Shown: piece after piece, positions 10,071-22,946 of the stretch
How the letters are laid out: each line of letters opens with the position of its first letter
Numbering within the stretch: position 1 is the stretch's first letter
Assembly (NCBI GenBank): GCA_015680905.1
Contig: CM027377.1
Coordinates: 56,565,501 to 56,629,500 of the forward strand
DNA: 64,000 nt
Direction of reading: 5' to 3'
DNA from: Coptis chinensis
Taxonomy: Eukaryota > Streptophyta > Magnoliopsida > Ranunculales > Ranunculaceae
The notes under the pieces: generated by a model
The model's database searches: none
Told to the model about the DNA's origin: nothing
What the model saw: the letters and a program-made list of their open reading frames with translations, nothing else
Position numbers and translations under genes: made by a program

Positions 10071-11370
10071 TTTTGCTTCAACACCTTCACTTCTCCCTTT
10101 TTTAGTTTTTCAATCCTAGAAATACAAACACACCAACTTTTGTTAGTAGTGGCTTCTTAACAAAGACAATGCATGACAAGCTCTACTGTCTCATTCAAGA
10201 GAAGGCTTTCTCCTTTGTAAAAGGGCACCAACATGTAGCAAGAAACAACTATGGGAAACAGAACAGAATTGTATTTGTTGCTTTTTTGATAAATTTGTGT
10301 AATTATTGTTCTGGTTGTTCTGTTCAATATATTTCTTACTACTATATATGAATATGAAATGTATCCATTCAATAAGCCTTTGTACATAATGCATGTTTTA
10401 TAAGAAGCCATCTTAGTTTTACAACCTTTTGCTAGCACATACCAGGTGGTAATGCCTATCTCATTCAAAAACTTACTCGATGAGGCGTCCCGGATCCTAG
10501 GAATGTAATTACTATTGTATGGATTGAATTTCATCAACAATAGGTATGAGACGTGGGTTGAACTACAACCTACAAGAATAAGATTTTTTAGATTGCCCAC
10601 ACTATACAGAGATAATTCAGAACAAATGGCGGCAAGGGCGGCCGTTAACTATCTTAAACATACTTTGAAGTTGAAATAATTTATTTCAACTTTTGTGAAC
10701 TATGCGAAACACGTATGCATGACATGGACAATTTAAAAGCCAAATTAAGGTAAAGTAGTTTAATACTCTGCAGTCTGCATCACCCAACATTCGCCGTACT
10801 TGGATTATGGCCAGAAGTATTAGAATTTGATCCAATGTATTTGATAAAAACTGGTCAGCATAAGTTACAATAATAAAAAGTGGCATCTCAATTCAAGTAC
10901 TGATGGTTGGTGTTTGGTTAAGAACCAAAATCCATTGAATTTGAACAATGATTACGCATAACTCAAACTTGCACAAAATGGACCTGAAAATTTCCTCAAT
11001 TATTTTACTAAAAATACATCTTGTAGCTATCTAGCTAGCATATACATTACCCTTTAAATCTGGTGGGCGTGTGGGAACTGGGAAAGAGGGATGAAAAAGA
11101 AGAGCACACAACACAAATGTCACAGTGGATTCATAAGAAAACTAATTAAACAATACATATATTCTTAATACAAAAGTTGCCACATTTTACACAGCTTACA
11201 CTAAAACAAAAATTTCCATTGTTTTGCTAAAAACGTTACACTACACCAGTAGTGTTAATCACTCTCTTTGTACACTACGTCTAAACATTACAAAGGCCCA
11301 ATGAGTTTCCAATGGGTCAGCTACAAAAGGATGCCATTAGATACTCTTGATATTAGGCTGCTACTCCAAT
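10071..11370. other. Intergenic region downstream of LRX
   Basis: AT-rich. The first few hundred bases are probably the LRX 3' UTR. A 147-codon open frame on the minus strand (10157-10600) has no recognisable motif and low-complexity composition, so I do not call it. No mobile-element ends are seen. Confidence 0.5.
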
Positions 11371-11413
11371 CACTACAACAATAATGACATACGATAGCAG
11401 TTCTATGATAGTG
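11371..11413 (+). mobile_element. Possible CACTA terminal sequence left of the PttA-I gene
   Basis: 'cactacaacaataatgac' followed by 'gatagcagttctatgatagtg' resembles the CACTA start and subterminal style of En/Spm elements. It lies about 860 bp upstream of a PttA-type transposase gene. The matching right end would lie right of 19560, where element A has inserted, and I could not find it. Weak call. Confidence 0.35.
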
Positions 11414-12916
11414 TTTTTCCTTAAAGGCTGTGAAAGAGTTTGAGTTATTGCATTTGGCAAATGAGCGCAATATTAGGTGTCACATTTATGAGGAAGTCAG
11501 TAAATCAAAAAACAAAATATTTTGGTATGGAAACGTCCTAAATATCAAGGCAAACACAGTGATATTTCCCATAAAAAACCACGTTCCTTTTAATGTGTTA
11601 TCATATATTCTCCCAATCCCGCTGCCCCCACTAAATATATTTTGGTGAAAATTGAGAAACTCGCCCTCTCTTCCCTCCAAAAACCCCAATTATTTTTCCT
11701 CCTGTCCACCAAACAAAACCCCATAGATATTAGTCATGAAAAGTGGAAACTCTTTTTTCTTACACTTTCTTCACACTATTGACTACTTCCGACAAAAATT
11801 TCGAACCCTATCTTTGTTAACAAATTTAAAACTCATAAACTTGCTTGCTTCGAAGATTTGTGCAATTGGGGCTTCTTTGCTTCTCAAAGAACATTATTCC
11901 CCAATTTGGGTTAGTTTTTTTTTTGTTCTAATCTTCCCAAATTTATTTTCTTCCTTCATTAAATTCGTATTTTTCGGTCTTTTGTTTGATTATGTTTGTT
12001 TAGGTTTTTGAATATTAGTTCATAACTAAATGCCCTAACTTGTTTGATACATGAGTTGTTCGTGTGTCAAAATTGTATTTTTTTGCTTTAAATGCCCTAA
12101 CTTGTTTCATTGACTTGTAATTTGTTTGTGTAGGATCGATTCAAGCCTTGCAAAGCTAGGATTAATTGTTCTTGTAACTAAGTAAAAGGTTTGTTGGTAG
12201 TCGACAAAGTTTATCTTTTGTTTTTTCACACTTGTTAAAAGCTGCAGAAGTCGACTTTTGTTTTGAAGAGAAAGCTTATACGCTACAAATGGTGGGAAAG
12301 CTTTGGCGAGCAAATAAATCACGACTAAGGGGGAAACTTACCAAGTCTAAGAGAAAGGATTTGAAGAAACTCAAGCCTGGTGACACTGCACAAGTGGAGT
12401 GGGATATATTTCAAAAACGAAGGTTATCGAAGGACTTCACCGTAAGGATAACAATGGAACATTTTTTTTTCTCAGCATTAGATAAAGTTTTGTACAAGTT
12501 CCTTTCAATAAAGTTTTCTTTTTGTTGCAAGAGAATAGTAGGAAGTTCAAGGCAATGAAAGGGAAACAAGTCCACCCTTATACAGGCAGTCGCAAGGGAT
12601 ATGCACGCATGGAAGAAGAAATGGTATTCTCTTGGATCACTAGTACGCTGACTATACTGTTTGGCATTTGATTTTGACCTAGAAAAGGCACATTATAGGA
12701 GGATTAATAAACTTTTTAAGATTTGAATTTTTTTTGTGTGCTACCAACTAAAGCGACAGACTTGGATACCGTCTAAAAGGTTTATTACCACAACTATTAA
12801 TTATTGAGTTACCTGCTGGGTTTATTTGGACACGTGATATAGGTTTATTAGAACATGTGATGTTTTTAGTGTTTAGAAATAAAGTTGTTAAATAATATTC
12901 AATGTATGATTTGTTT

Positions 12917-13198
12917 TGTATAGAACCAGATGATTCAATTCAGTTCAGTTGTATATTTACTTGATTGAATTCTAAAGAGGTTACAATTGTTTATATAGAG
13001 GTTGCTACAAATATAAACAAAATAGTCGGTGGCTTGAGAAACACAAGGCAAGATCATCGCTTTTATCTTGGAGAGGCGAGAGGTGCACCCAAACTACTGG
13101 ACTTTGGTCATGCCTAAGGCGCGGGGTGCGCTCCATCATGCTAATATCTGAGCGCGGCCTGCGTTCTATACATAAAAAGTAATATACAACTTTCTACA
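12917..13198 (-). repeat. 3' LTR of copia-2
   Basis: Begins TGTA and ends CTACA on the plus strand. It pairs with 17602-17850. It contains 'gcgcggggtgcgctcc' and 'gagcgcggcctgcg' (about 13113-13166), also present in the other LTR. Confidence 0.92.
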
Positions 13199-13213
13199 CT
13201 CCCCCTCAAGTTG
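13199..13213 (-). promoter_or_regulatory. Polypurine tract of copia-2
   Basis: The complement reads CAACTTGAGGGGGAG, the usual plant copia tract, directly inside the 3' LTR. Confidence 0.85.
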
Positions 13214-16200
13214 GTGCATAGATGTCAATCATGTCCAACTTATCAACTGAGCTGTCGAACACCTTGTGAGATACACCTTTAGTAAGAACATCAGCTAATT
13301 GCTCCTCTGAGGTTATGAATGGAAAACGAATAACCTTCATGTCAAGATTTTCTTTAATAAAATGACGATCCACCTCCACATGCTTTGTTCGATCATGCTG
13401 AACTGGGTTATGTGCAATTTGAATGGCGGCTTGATTATCACAATGTAAATCCATAGGCTTTTGAAGCTTGAAGCCCAATTCCATCAAGACAGTACGGATC
13501 CACAACAATTCACATACTCCCTATGCCAGACCTTGAAATTCAGCTTCTGCACTCGATCTGGCAACAACTTTTTGCTTCTTACTACGCCAAGTTACAAGAT
13601 TTCCATCGACAAAAGTGAAATATCCTGATGTAGAATGTCTATCAGTTCTATCACCAACCCAATCTATATCCGTGTATCCTACAATATCCAACACATCATA
13701 CTTTCCAAATAGTAAACCTTTGCCCGGTGCCTTCTTCAAATACTTCAAGATACAAGAGATTGCATCCATATGCTCTTCACTAGGACAATACATAAACTGA
13801 CTCACCACACTCACAACATAAGCAATATCAGGTCTAGTATGAGAGAGATAAATTAACCTTCCTACAAGAGGCTAATACCTTCTTTTATCAGTAGGAACTT
13901 GATCAGGATGAATGGCGAGTCTATAATTCATCTCAATGGGTGTCTCCATTGGTTTGTAATCCAACATTCCTGTTTCAGCAAGCAAATCTAGAACATACTT
14001 CCTCTATGAGAGTGAAATCCCCTTTTCAGACCTTGCAACTTCAATACCCAGAAAATACTTCAGTTGTCCTAGATCCTTCATTTCAAATTCTGCCGACAAA
14101 TACTTCTACAATTCATTTATTTCCATCGGATCATCCCCTGTAATGATCATGTCATCAACATACACAATTAGAGTTGTAATCTTACCATCTTTGTGTTTGA
14201 TAAACAAGGTATGGTCAGAATTACTTTGTTTGTACCCAAAAACTCTCATTCACTGTGTAAGTCTTCCAAACCAAGCTCTTGGAGACTGTTTCAGGCCATA
14301 CAAAGCCTTCTTCAGTTTACACGCCTTCCCAATATCTTTGGGATGGTTCTTCACACCTGGAGGCATATCCATGTATACTTCTTCCTCCAAATTCCCATTT
14401 AGGAATGCATTCTTCACATCAAGCTAGTGCAAGGGCCAATCTTTATTTGATGCAAGCGAAATTAAAATTTGAACGTATTGATTTTCGCCACAGGTGCGAA
14501 AGTCTCCTCATAATGAATTCCATAACGCTGTGTGTATCCCTTGGCAACCAATCTCGGCTTATATCTATTAATAGTTCCATCTGCATTAAGCTTCATAGTA
14601 AACACCCAACGACATCCAACAGTCTTCATTCCAATAGGCATATCAACTACCTCCCATGTTACATTCTTTTAAAGGGCTTCCAATTCTTTATTCATTGCTT
14701 TCTTCCATTTTGGATCTTTCAAAGGATCCTGCACGTTACTAGGAATAGATACAGTAAATAATTGATTTATGACAAGGATCTTTCAAAGGCTATGGTTAGA
14801 CATAGAGTTAGCTATAGGATATTTGGCATTGGCTTTGATATCTGGTTCATATTGTTTCTTAGGAACTCCCTTACTAGTTCTTTGTGATTGTCTAGTTTCA
14901 AGACTTTCTAACCCAACAAATCCATTAACGGTTATAGGAGGTACCTGAGGCGGATCATTCTGATCGAGATCTTCAGTTATTGATGTAGAGGGGGAAATGT
15001 CTTGTACTACAGTTTCAGATACATCCAAATCATGTGCTTCTGTCTCTACTGCTACAGGATCAATTTCTGCTTCAGGAACTTCAAATCGTTCCTCCAAGTG
15101 TTCCAATTCTCCAAAGACATCAGGATTCCCTTAACCAGCACTCTCCCCCTGAAGGGAATTTTGGGAAACTCCTCCTGAGTAATACGGGTCGGATTCATGG
15201 AATGAGACATCAAGAGATATATGTATCTTGTCAGTAATTGGATCATAACACCTATACCCTTTCTGAAACTCGGCATAACCCACAAAAATACATTTTTTCG
15301 CACGAGGATCAAGTTTACTTCATTCTGGTTGTGGGATATGAACATAAGTTGTACATCCAAACACCCGAGGCTCCAAGTTAGGCATGGATGGGATGGACAA
15401 AAGTGTATGGAGTTTTTGATAAGGATTCTGGAACTCAATTACCCGTGAGGGAGTACGGTTTATAACATAGGCTGCTGATTTCACTGTTTCACCCCAATAG
15501 GATCGAGATTCATGCCAAACAAAGAAGCACGAACAACTTCCAACAACTGCCTATTCTTCCGTTCGGCTAAACCATTTTGTTGGGGGGTGCCAGAATTAGA
15601 GGTTTGATGACGAATTCCAATTGACCAGCAAAAATCAGACATGAGGCCATTCACAAATTTGCCACCATTATCAGAATGAAAAACCCTGATAGATTGGTGA
15701 TACTGTGTCGCCACCATTTTTTAAAAACCAGTAAACATCTCATATACATCACTTTTGTTTTTCAGTAATGACACCCAAGTCATGCGAGTGCAATCATTAA
15801 TAAAAGTCACATAATAGCGAACTCCAGAAAATGAAGAAACTTTGGCAGGACCCCAAACATCAAAGTAAATTTTCATAAAAGGAACAGGACATCTATTAAT
15901 ACTTGGTGAATATAAAATACGGTGGCTCTTGGCCATTTCACAAATGTCACAATGAAACTCAGAATCACTAACAACTGAAAATAACTGAGGTTGCAACCTC
16001 TTAAGATAAATAAATGAAAGATGACCTAACCTACGATGCCATAACCACACAATTTCTTTTACATTCTCGACCCTATTGACCTGATTAGCTTGCCCCAGAG
16101 AATTCTTCTGTTTCTCTCCAATTTCTGTCAAATCCAGATAGTACAGTTTCCCCCTTCTAACACCATAGCAAAGGACTTGTCGAGTCAGAATGTCTTGAAA

Positions 16201-17455
16201 AACACAGAAGGATGGATAGAACGTCACAGTACATATAAGTACTAGAATGATTTGACAAACAGACAATAGGTTATAAGCAAGGGATGGAACAACTAAGACA
16301 TATTCAAGAGTGAGGGTTTTAGATAACACAATAGAACCTTCTCCGCTAACCAGAGTTGGAGTGCCATCTGCAGTAGAAACAGTGGTTTGAGATGAAGCTC
16401 TAAGACTTTTCACAAGGCTAGGGTCATTTGTCATATGGTCAGATGCACCCGAATCAATTATCCATGTACTATTCGAAATAACCTTACCATTCATACTTGA
16501 TTAAGTTACATTAGTCGAAGCATGGTCTGGATGTCGATGCACAGCATTCGCAAAGGCAGGCTTGCTTATATTCTTTCGTGGCCTTTTTGCGAAGTCCCAC
16601 TAATTAGGATAGCCAATCACTTCATAACATCTCTCCTTGCTATGACCCAATTCTCCACAAACACTGCACTTTTTATCTGCATAAGGATTGGATTTACCTT
16701 TAGGGTGGCGTGAAGAACCAGAGAAACAGGGTGGAGTAATTGCCTTGCTATGAATAGCTAAGACAGAAGATTCAGTTGATACAGCGCAGCGCCCCATAGC
16801 CTGTTTCTCCGATTGCACCTTGCGAATGTAAGCATAGCTTTGCTCCAAGGAAAATTTAGGGTCCTTGCGAAGAATCTCTCCACGCACCTGATCATACTCC
16901 GAATCGAGTCCATGCAAAAACATATGAACCCGCAATCTGGACATTGTTGATGTGTCCTGGACTACAGCTGCAACATTGTTATTCTAGGAGGTCACCCTTT
17001 GATCAATCTCCTAGAACATAGCCACCAATTCGTTGTAATAGGAAGGAATAGGTCTCCCATTCTGCTTCGCTTCAAAGCATTTCGTATTCAATTCAAAAAT
17101 TTGAGTTTCATCAGAGTCATCATAGAAGGTATTCTCCATAGTCTCCCGAATGTCTTTTGCAGTAGGAAGACGAATATATCGATTCATAAGAGAAATCTCC
17201 ATAGAATCAATAAGCCAACTTTTCACCTTTTCATTATCTGTTGCCCAACCTTCATATTCGGTCGAATTCATATCCGGTTCAACCTTAGCGCCAGTAAAAA
17301 AACCAATCTTTCCCCCTTGCTCTAATACACATCCGCATGAGAGGAGCCCATATGGTATAGTTTGACTCATCTAATGAAATAGATTTTGGGAACACTGAGT
17401 TGTCTTGTGGGGTGTAGTGGTGATGAATGACGTTTGAAGAATTGTTGTCAGCCAT
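13206..17455 (-). pseudogene. Copia-2 gag-pol polyprotein, degenerate
   Basis: Minus-strand order: gag from ATG at 17455 (MADNNSSNVIHHHY) with a CCHC knuckle CSVCGELGHSKERC near 16650; protease WIIDSGASDHMT near 16450; integrase with HRRLGHLS...CDIC zinc site (about 15935-16050), HSDNGGKF (about 15670) and QQNGLAERKN (about 15560); reverse transcriptase with YVDDMIITGDD at about 14130-14165; RNase H with DLHCDNQAAIQIAHNP and RTKHVEVDRHF (about 13350-13460). All domains are present, but frames change at about 17010, 16560, 15720, 15440, 15050, and repeatedly through the reverse transcriptase (13820-14780). No active product is expected. Confidence 0.92.
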
Positions 17456-17588
17456 TGCAGAAAAAAACAAAAAAAATTTAGGTTTAGGGTTTAGGTTTTG
17501 GAAAAAAATTGGGTTTGAGATTCACGGATTCACGAATTCAAGGATGGTTTGATTAATGATTGTAATATGTAGCGGATTTCAATGGTTT

Positions 17589-17601
17589 GGCTCCGATACC
17601 A
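17589..17601 (-). promoter_or_regulatory. Primer-binding site of copia-2
   Basis: The complement reads TGGTATCGGAGCC, close to the initiator-Met tRNA complement, and immediately adjoins the 5' LTR. Confidence 0.88.
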
Positions 17602-17850
17602 TGTAAAACCAGAAGATTCAATTCAATTCAGTTGTATATTTACTTGATTGAATTCTAAAGAGGTTACAATTGTTTATATAGAGGTTGCTACAAATAGAAA
17701 CAAAACAGTCGGTGGCTTGAGAAACACGGGGCGCAGGGTGCGCCGCTACTGGACTTCGGTCATGCTTGAGGCGCGGGGTGCGCTCCATCATGCTAATATC
17801 TAAGCGCGGCCTGCGCTCTACACATAAAAAGTAATATACAACTTTCTACA
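17602..17850 (-). repeat. 5' LTR of copia-2
   Basis: A direct repeat of 12917-13198, with the same TGTA...CTACA ends. Its GC-rich block at about 17727-17818 is partly rearranged relative to the other copy. Confidence 0.92.
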
Positions 17851-19597
17851 TTTTGTGGATACTCTATTTGTAGGGGAAAAAAAGAGTTCAGACCCTTCAT
17901 CTATAACCCGTGTCAATGTTTGGTGTCGTGGCCATACAAAGAAAAGTGGTGAAGCATCCAATGAAGCTGTTGCTGATTGTTTGGTAAACATCGAAGTGCA
18001 TATTCTTTTGATTTTTTTGAGTTACAAGTTATTATTTAATGAATGATTTCTTATGTGTAAATCAGAAGAAAGTTCAAGAGTTTAAAGGTTCACAACCTCC
18101 AAATGTGTCTCCCATTTCCTATGGAGAAGATGCATTTGCACATGTACTTGGACCCGAGTGCCGTGGTCGGTTTAGAGGGGTAGGAGCTGGAGTTACTTCA
18201 TCTCTTCTAAAGGTTAGGGCACAGAGCAATGCAAAAGTGACTCAACTAGAACAAAAAGTTGAAACAATGATGGAACAAATTCAGCGATTGGGTCACATAA
18301 TTATGGATCAAAAGAGTTTGATAGATAAGTTGATAAACCAGGTAAGTTCAAAACTTTCTTCTTTTTGTTGTTTGGGTATGAATTCGAGTGCATTAGAAAG
18401 ACCTATCGACGAGAACTGCTTCATAAGTGTATTTTAAACCTTAACGTGGCTATTTTGTTTTTGCAGGATCAACAGTCCAGAGGAAACAAGCAAATGATGT
18501 AACAAAATGCATTTACCTAAGAGGTTATACTAAATTATTTGTATGTCCTTTTATTGGTTTTTTTTACCTTTGGTAGAGGCTTCTCTTGGTTTGGGAAGTG
18601 TATATCACAACGTATTTACAATCTTATTAAAGCCATGAATCTATAAGAAATGATCAAGTGATGCAAGAAAACTCATATGCTTCACAGGTTCAACCTTCTT
18701 TTATTCCCGTGGCACTGTTATTATTAACTCTAGATGCTTAATTCTATATTTTTTCTTGTATTCCCTTTTATCGTGGTCATCGCTTCATATTTGCAGAGGT
18801 GTGGTGCTATAAGAAATAATCAAATGATGCAAGCAGACTTATCTCCTCAACATGTGATTTTTTATATGGACCTTGCGATATTAGTGGGTTCTTGTTTTTG
18901 TGTTGTACATGTTTTTATGCAATGTCATTTTCTAGCATGTAATATTTTTAGATATACCAGCCTAAATATTTCTATGATCAAGTGAAACTTTGAAATTAAT
19001 AGCAACTTATATGTTCAGACTAAGGAGGGAGATTTTCTTATGTGATTATGAATTGTTATGAAGCTTATTTAGTTGGGTTTATACATACTTTTGTTTAGAT
19101 CTATAATTGGGTTAGGACTTAGTTTTGACTTTTCTGGTCTCATAAATTTGAGTGTTTTGTTCATAGGTACAACGTGAAAATAATGTTTGGAAGGAAGGTG
19201 GAGAATGCAAGCTGCTTAATTGGATGAATCCTAGTGATATAGTAGCTAAGGGACGTTGGATGACAAATACTCTTGATACAGTGGGGCTCTTCAAGCCTCT
19301 TGGCAAAAATGCCTCAAAAGTTTGGGCTGATAAGTCCATCAAAGGTTCTTCATTGCTATGGAGGAAGCCAAATTTTGACATAAAAACAAATCCAGGATGT
19401 TGTAGGTACTGCCATTGCTTGGCCAACTAATCATATAATCATGCTGCCCTCAAACGACATTGTGGAAGAGGAAGACGAAGATGAAGACGAAGAGGATGAT
19501 GAAATGGAAGAGGATGACGGAATGACAGAGTATTGTAGGTATGATATATAACTTACATGATATTTTTTTATAAGTAGTATTGATAATCCTTTATAAC

Positions 19598-19611
19598 GCT
19601 AGTTTGCGCCA
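19598..19611 (-). promoter_or_regulatory. Primer-binding-site-like stub outside LTR-2
   Basis: On the minus strand, LTR-2 ends ATCA, then AA, then TGGCGCAAACTAGC. Element C has the same layout (TCA, AA, TGGCGCCGCTACC). A primer site should follow a 5' LTR, yet here it follows the 3' LTR of element A. Only about 30 bp of such sequence is present, including a partial duplication of 'gataatcct..ta.aacgctagttt'. Confidence 0.5.
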
Positions 19612-19613
19612 TT

Positions 19614-21123
19614 TGATAATCCTCTAAAACGCTAGTTTTACCAATGAATAAAGCTCGCGAGAACTCTAACCGCTAGTAAAACTAAAATAAAATTGTTTGC
19701 TATTAAGCTTTATCAAAGATTCTACTCTCAATCCTATTGAGATATAGTGGAGTAGATGATTCGTTCCACTCCTAGTTCTTTAGCATGAGATGTTTCATAA
19801 CCTAATCAGTCTTATCTAAAGTCTATGAGAGTGAGAGATTTACGACTTATACTACGATGCAAATACGCATAACAAGATACTAACTATAATTGATTCAAAC
19901 TACGGAAATACTACGTTGATTCTATAATAAGGAATTAGGGGGGATTGAGTCCACCTTAATTTAACTTAATTTACTAACGACGAATCGTTGTAATCCGAAT
20001 TGAACTGCTTCGCAGAACAATTGGTTCATCCTAATCCTTAATTATACATGGCATTTCTACCAATTCATAACTAGCATGTGAACAATCAAACCCATTCTCA
20101 TGGTGAACTAATCATTTCTAGAGTGGAAAAGAATTTACGACTACTCTATGCTAATCCAGAATCAGGCTTTCATCAAGGCTTCTCAACCCCTCTAATGGAG
20201 GTTTAGCCGAGAATCATTACACTATCCTTTCTGTATGAAATTGAATACGACATAATAGAACGATTCTAAATTTATGCAATTTAACTAAACAATAATCCAA
20301 CCCAAAATCAATAACTACGAAATGAATAACAAACAAAAATTGAAATTAGATCTAAGCAATTTTAAATAACAAAAATTGAATTTATCAAGAACTAACTATT
20401 TTATTTATCTAATGAATGAATAACAATGATTCAAATAACTAATCTAAAACAAGGTATGAAAAACTAATTAATTAACTAATTAAAATTCTCAAAACTAGAT
20501 CTAGAAGCTATCTCTAATGGCTACTTTCTATCCTAAGCTAATCTATATCTCAGAGTTAAGTCTTCTTTGTTGATATGGAGGAAATCAGATCCAAAATCGT
20601 GCATGGGCTTGGAGCCATGTTTTGGGCAGGAAAATCGGGCCCAAAACCCAATTTCTTTAATCCAAAAAGGGCTCTTCAGCTGGATTCGACTTCAAAAGAC
20701 TTTTAGTCCACTTTTGCTCCTCTGATTAGGCCAAAACTTGGACCATTGGAAAGAACTTTCTGAGCCGGTCGTTTTGACATAAGGTAGGCTCAATTCCAAG
20801 GTCTGAGTCCAAAGATACGGTCTTCGGAAGTTCTACTAACTTTGTGCACTGTTTCTGCCCGCGTGGACTTTGACTTTTAGCTTTTGACCGGGCTTTACAA
20901 AGGCTTTTTCTCCTTGAATCTCGGCCTTTAATCATAGAACTTCTTAGCAACCAACCCTTGCTCCTTTATCTCACCAAAGTGGCATAGTTCTGCACATAAT
21001 TGACTTTACTGCCTGAAATACATAAAAACACGTAATCAGCATTAACTCTTATTTATTACTCGCATAATTGGTCTAAAAGTATGATTGTTAAGGGGTTAAA
21101 ACTACAGTTTTGGGCTCTTATCA
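19614..21123 (-). repeat. 3' LTR of Athila-like element A (LTR-2)
   Basis: About 1.51 kb on the minus strand, from TGATAAGAGCCC (complement ends at 21123) to ATTATCA at 19614. It is homologous along its length to LTR-1, LTR-3 and LTR-4. The polypurine tract adjoins at 21124. Confidence 0.88.
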
Positions 21124-22946
21124 AACCACCCCCAAACAGCATTTTGCTTGTCCTCAAACAAATATGAGAAATTAGAATAAGTGACCAAAAATGGAGTTCT
21201 AACTACTCGTTTAGAAAAGCGATTGCATTGACCATATGCAACAAGGCCTTAAACCACTAGGAATTCCCTAGTGGACGAGTTATAGCCTCGTGAGAGTTTT
21301 CCAGTGAAGGTACTCACAAACTTCATCTATACTATAACAACTAAGAAATAAAACTATTGTTTCCTTATTTATGCCTCAATTATCTATACATCTCACTAGC
21401 AATGAATACAGAATAATCAAATCGAAACTTAAACTAATATATGCATAATAATCAATCATCTATGAATAAACATATATACAATGAGTAATACTATGAAATG
21501 CAGTAACAGGTTCGTTTCTGAAAACTTGGAATAGCGTCCTTAAGTAGGTTTTCACATATAAGTCAAGATACAAACACTCTGATTTTCCCACTCAAGTTTC
21601 GCTACTCCAGTGTGCAGTGGGCACACTTTACCTTACAATCTCAATGACACACAAAGAAGTTGGAGTCGATCAAACACATCTGTCACTTACTATCACACTA
21701 ACCTATTCCTAATTGAGCTAGAGGTCTTCATTAGGTGTTGCGGGGATTAGGAGATGGTTTAAGAAGGAAGGAAATGGATATTCAAAAAGGACAAGTCTGA
21801 GATAATAGAGTCTTCATATTATGTAACTATAGAAAACCTTGTTCTTTATTTTTCCTTCAACACTTTGTTCCCTCCTTAGCCATATTTTTCTTTTTCTTTG
21901 GCTTTTGACTCCCTTTTATTCTATTTTTGGAGTTTTTATTTATTTCTATTTTTATTTTTATTTTTATTTTTTTTCTTTTCTTTGGATGGAAACTTTTTTT
22001 CTTTTTCTTTTCTGAAGCAGCTACTAATTTTTGTTTACACATGTTTTTCTCTTCTTCTTCCTTCACTCATTCTATTCTCAGACTTATTCTAAATTGGGTA
22101 GGTTAATTTTTTTTATTTTTTTTTGTTTTGTAACAAGGTAAAGGATTTGTGGTTTATGAAAGGCTAAAGAAAGGCTCAGAGGGGCGACTAGCGGAAAATA
22201 ATTTATAGGTTTGAATTTCGGGCTATATCGATCCAAAGAGGGCCTAAATTTCTTTTTAGGATATGGTTTAGTGATCAAGCAAGTGGGCGTGTGATTTTTC
22301 TATCCGATTTTTTACTCCTCTTGTGTCATTTCTCAAATGTTTCACTCATATAAGGCTTTAGGCTATATTCTCACAGGGTTTGTAGAATAAGTACTCTAGC
22401 CTAGATTTCAGAAACTTTTTGCCAAACAATCATAGATACTCATGTAATATATTTATAGATAGATGCAAAGATTATTACCTACATATTAACCTAAGTTTCT
22501 AAAAACTATTCTAATGCAAAAGCTACTTGCGACTTCTAGATTATTAAGAGCATAAAGAAAGAAAACAATACCAATATTCCTAACTGTATAGCATAAACTT
22601 TTTTATTTATATTTTTGAATTTTTAAAATTTTACTAGAAAGCAAGTGCATATTATACATATCTATATCCTGACAGATGTCTTAATTACACGTGTTTTTAT
22701 GCCCACCCCCAAACAAGAAATATGCTTTGTCCTCAAAGTATTTAAATAAATAGGGTAGGAAAAATACCATGGAAACGCGTAAAATTCTGGAACATCTGCA
22801 AAACCAGGTTATAACATACTAATATAGAAAAGAAAACTGATGCCACTCTATAAGAGTTCCACCCATTATGTGGTTAACAAGAATTAAATTGCTTAGGACA
22901 TAAGCAGACACTAACTGTAACTAAAAACTTACATTATCTCCCGCTT
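21124..22946 (-). mobile_element. 3' non-coding region of element A
   Basis: Same family region as 1-1367 on the opposite strand, from the stop of ORF2 to the LTR. It holds the terminal polypurine tract (21124-21136), the pyrimidine-rich strand of the purine run (about 21850-22080), and a second tract-like motif at 22703-22715 beside the complement of 'gaggacaaagcat'. No gene. Confidence 0.85.
22703..22715 (-). promoter_or_regulatory. Polypurine-tract-like motif after ORF2 (element A)
   Basis: The complement reads 'ttgtttgggggtgggc', 231 bp past the ORF2 stop. Equivalent motifs follow ORF2 in element B (36181-36191) and element C (63511-63523). Confidence 0.55.

Larger units (their letters stand above)
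12917..17850 (-). mobile_element. Full-length copia retrotransposon (copia-2) in a PttA-I intron
   Basis: A 4.93-kb element with direct LTRs 12917-13198 (3' LTR) and 17602-17850 (5' LTR), a polypurine tract at 13199-13213 and a primer site at 17589-17601. The LTRs are clearly homologous over their length but differ by substitutions and a ~30-bp indel in the GC-rich part, so the insertion is not recent. Flanks 'tgttt' and 'ttttg' do not give a clean five-base duplication. It is oriented opposite to the host gene. Confidence 0.93.
12232..19541 (+). pseudogene. PttA/En-Spm family transposase-like gene (PttA-I), interrupted
   Basis: Exons recognised by content: 12232-12441 (MVGKLWRANKSRLRGKLTKS...; PGDTAQVEWDIFQKRRLSKD), 12534-12623 (KQVHPYTGSRKGYARMEEEM), about 17873-17983 (RVNVWCRGHTKKSGEASNEA), 18065-18340 (GEDAFAHVLGPECRGRFRGV then a coiled coil) and about 19167-19541 (LLNWMNPSDIVAKGRW; AIAWPTNHIIMLPSND; acidic tail). 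Family knowledge: this is the plant transposase (Ptta/En/Spm) domain of CACTA accessory proteins, usually followed by the DUF8039-type C-terminal domain. The last exon needs a frame change near 19400, so the gene looks inactive, though exon joints are my estimates. Intron 2 contains a whole copia element. The extreme 3' side is cut by the LTR of element A. It could be domesticated rather than mobile, but the frameshift argues against an active product. Confidence 0.7.

Noticed and set aside
10157-10600. 147-codon minus-strand frame downstream of LRX
   Set aside because: No recognisable domain, low-complexity aromatic/Ile composition, and probably overlaps the LRX 3' UTR.
21857-22278. Lys-rich or Phe-rich frames in the Athila 3' region (also 205-423 and 36831-37076)
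   Set aside because: Translations of the purine/pyrimidine-rich run in a conserved non-coding region; not collinear between copies.
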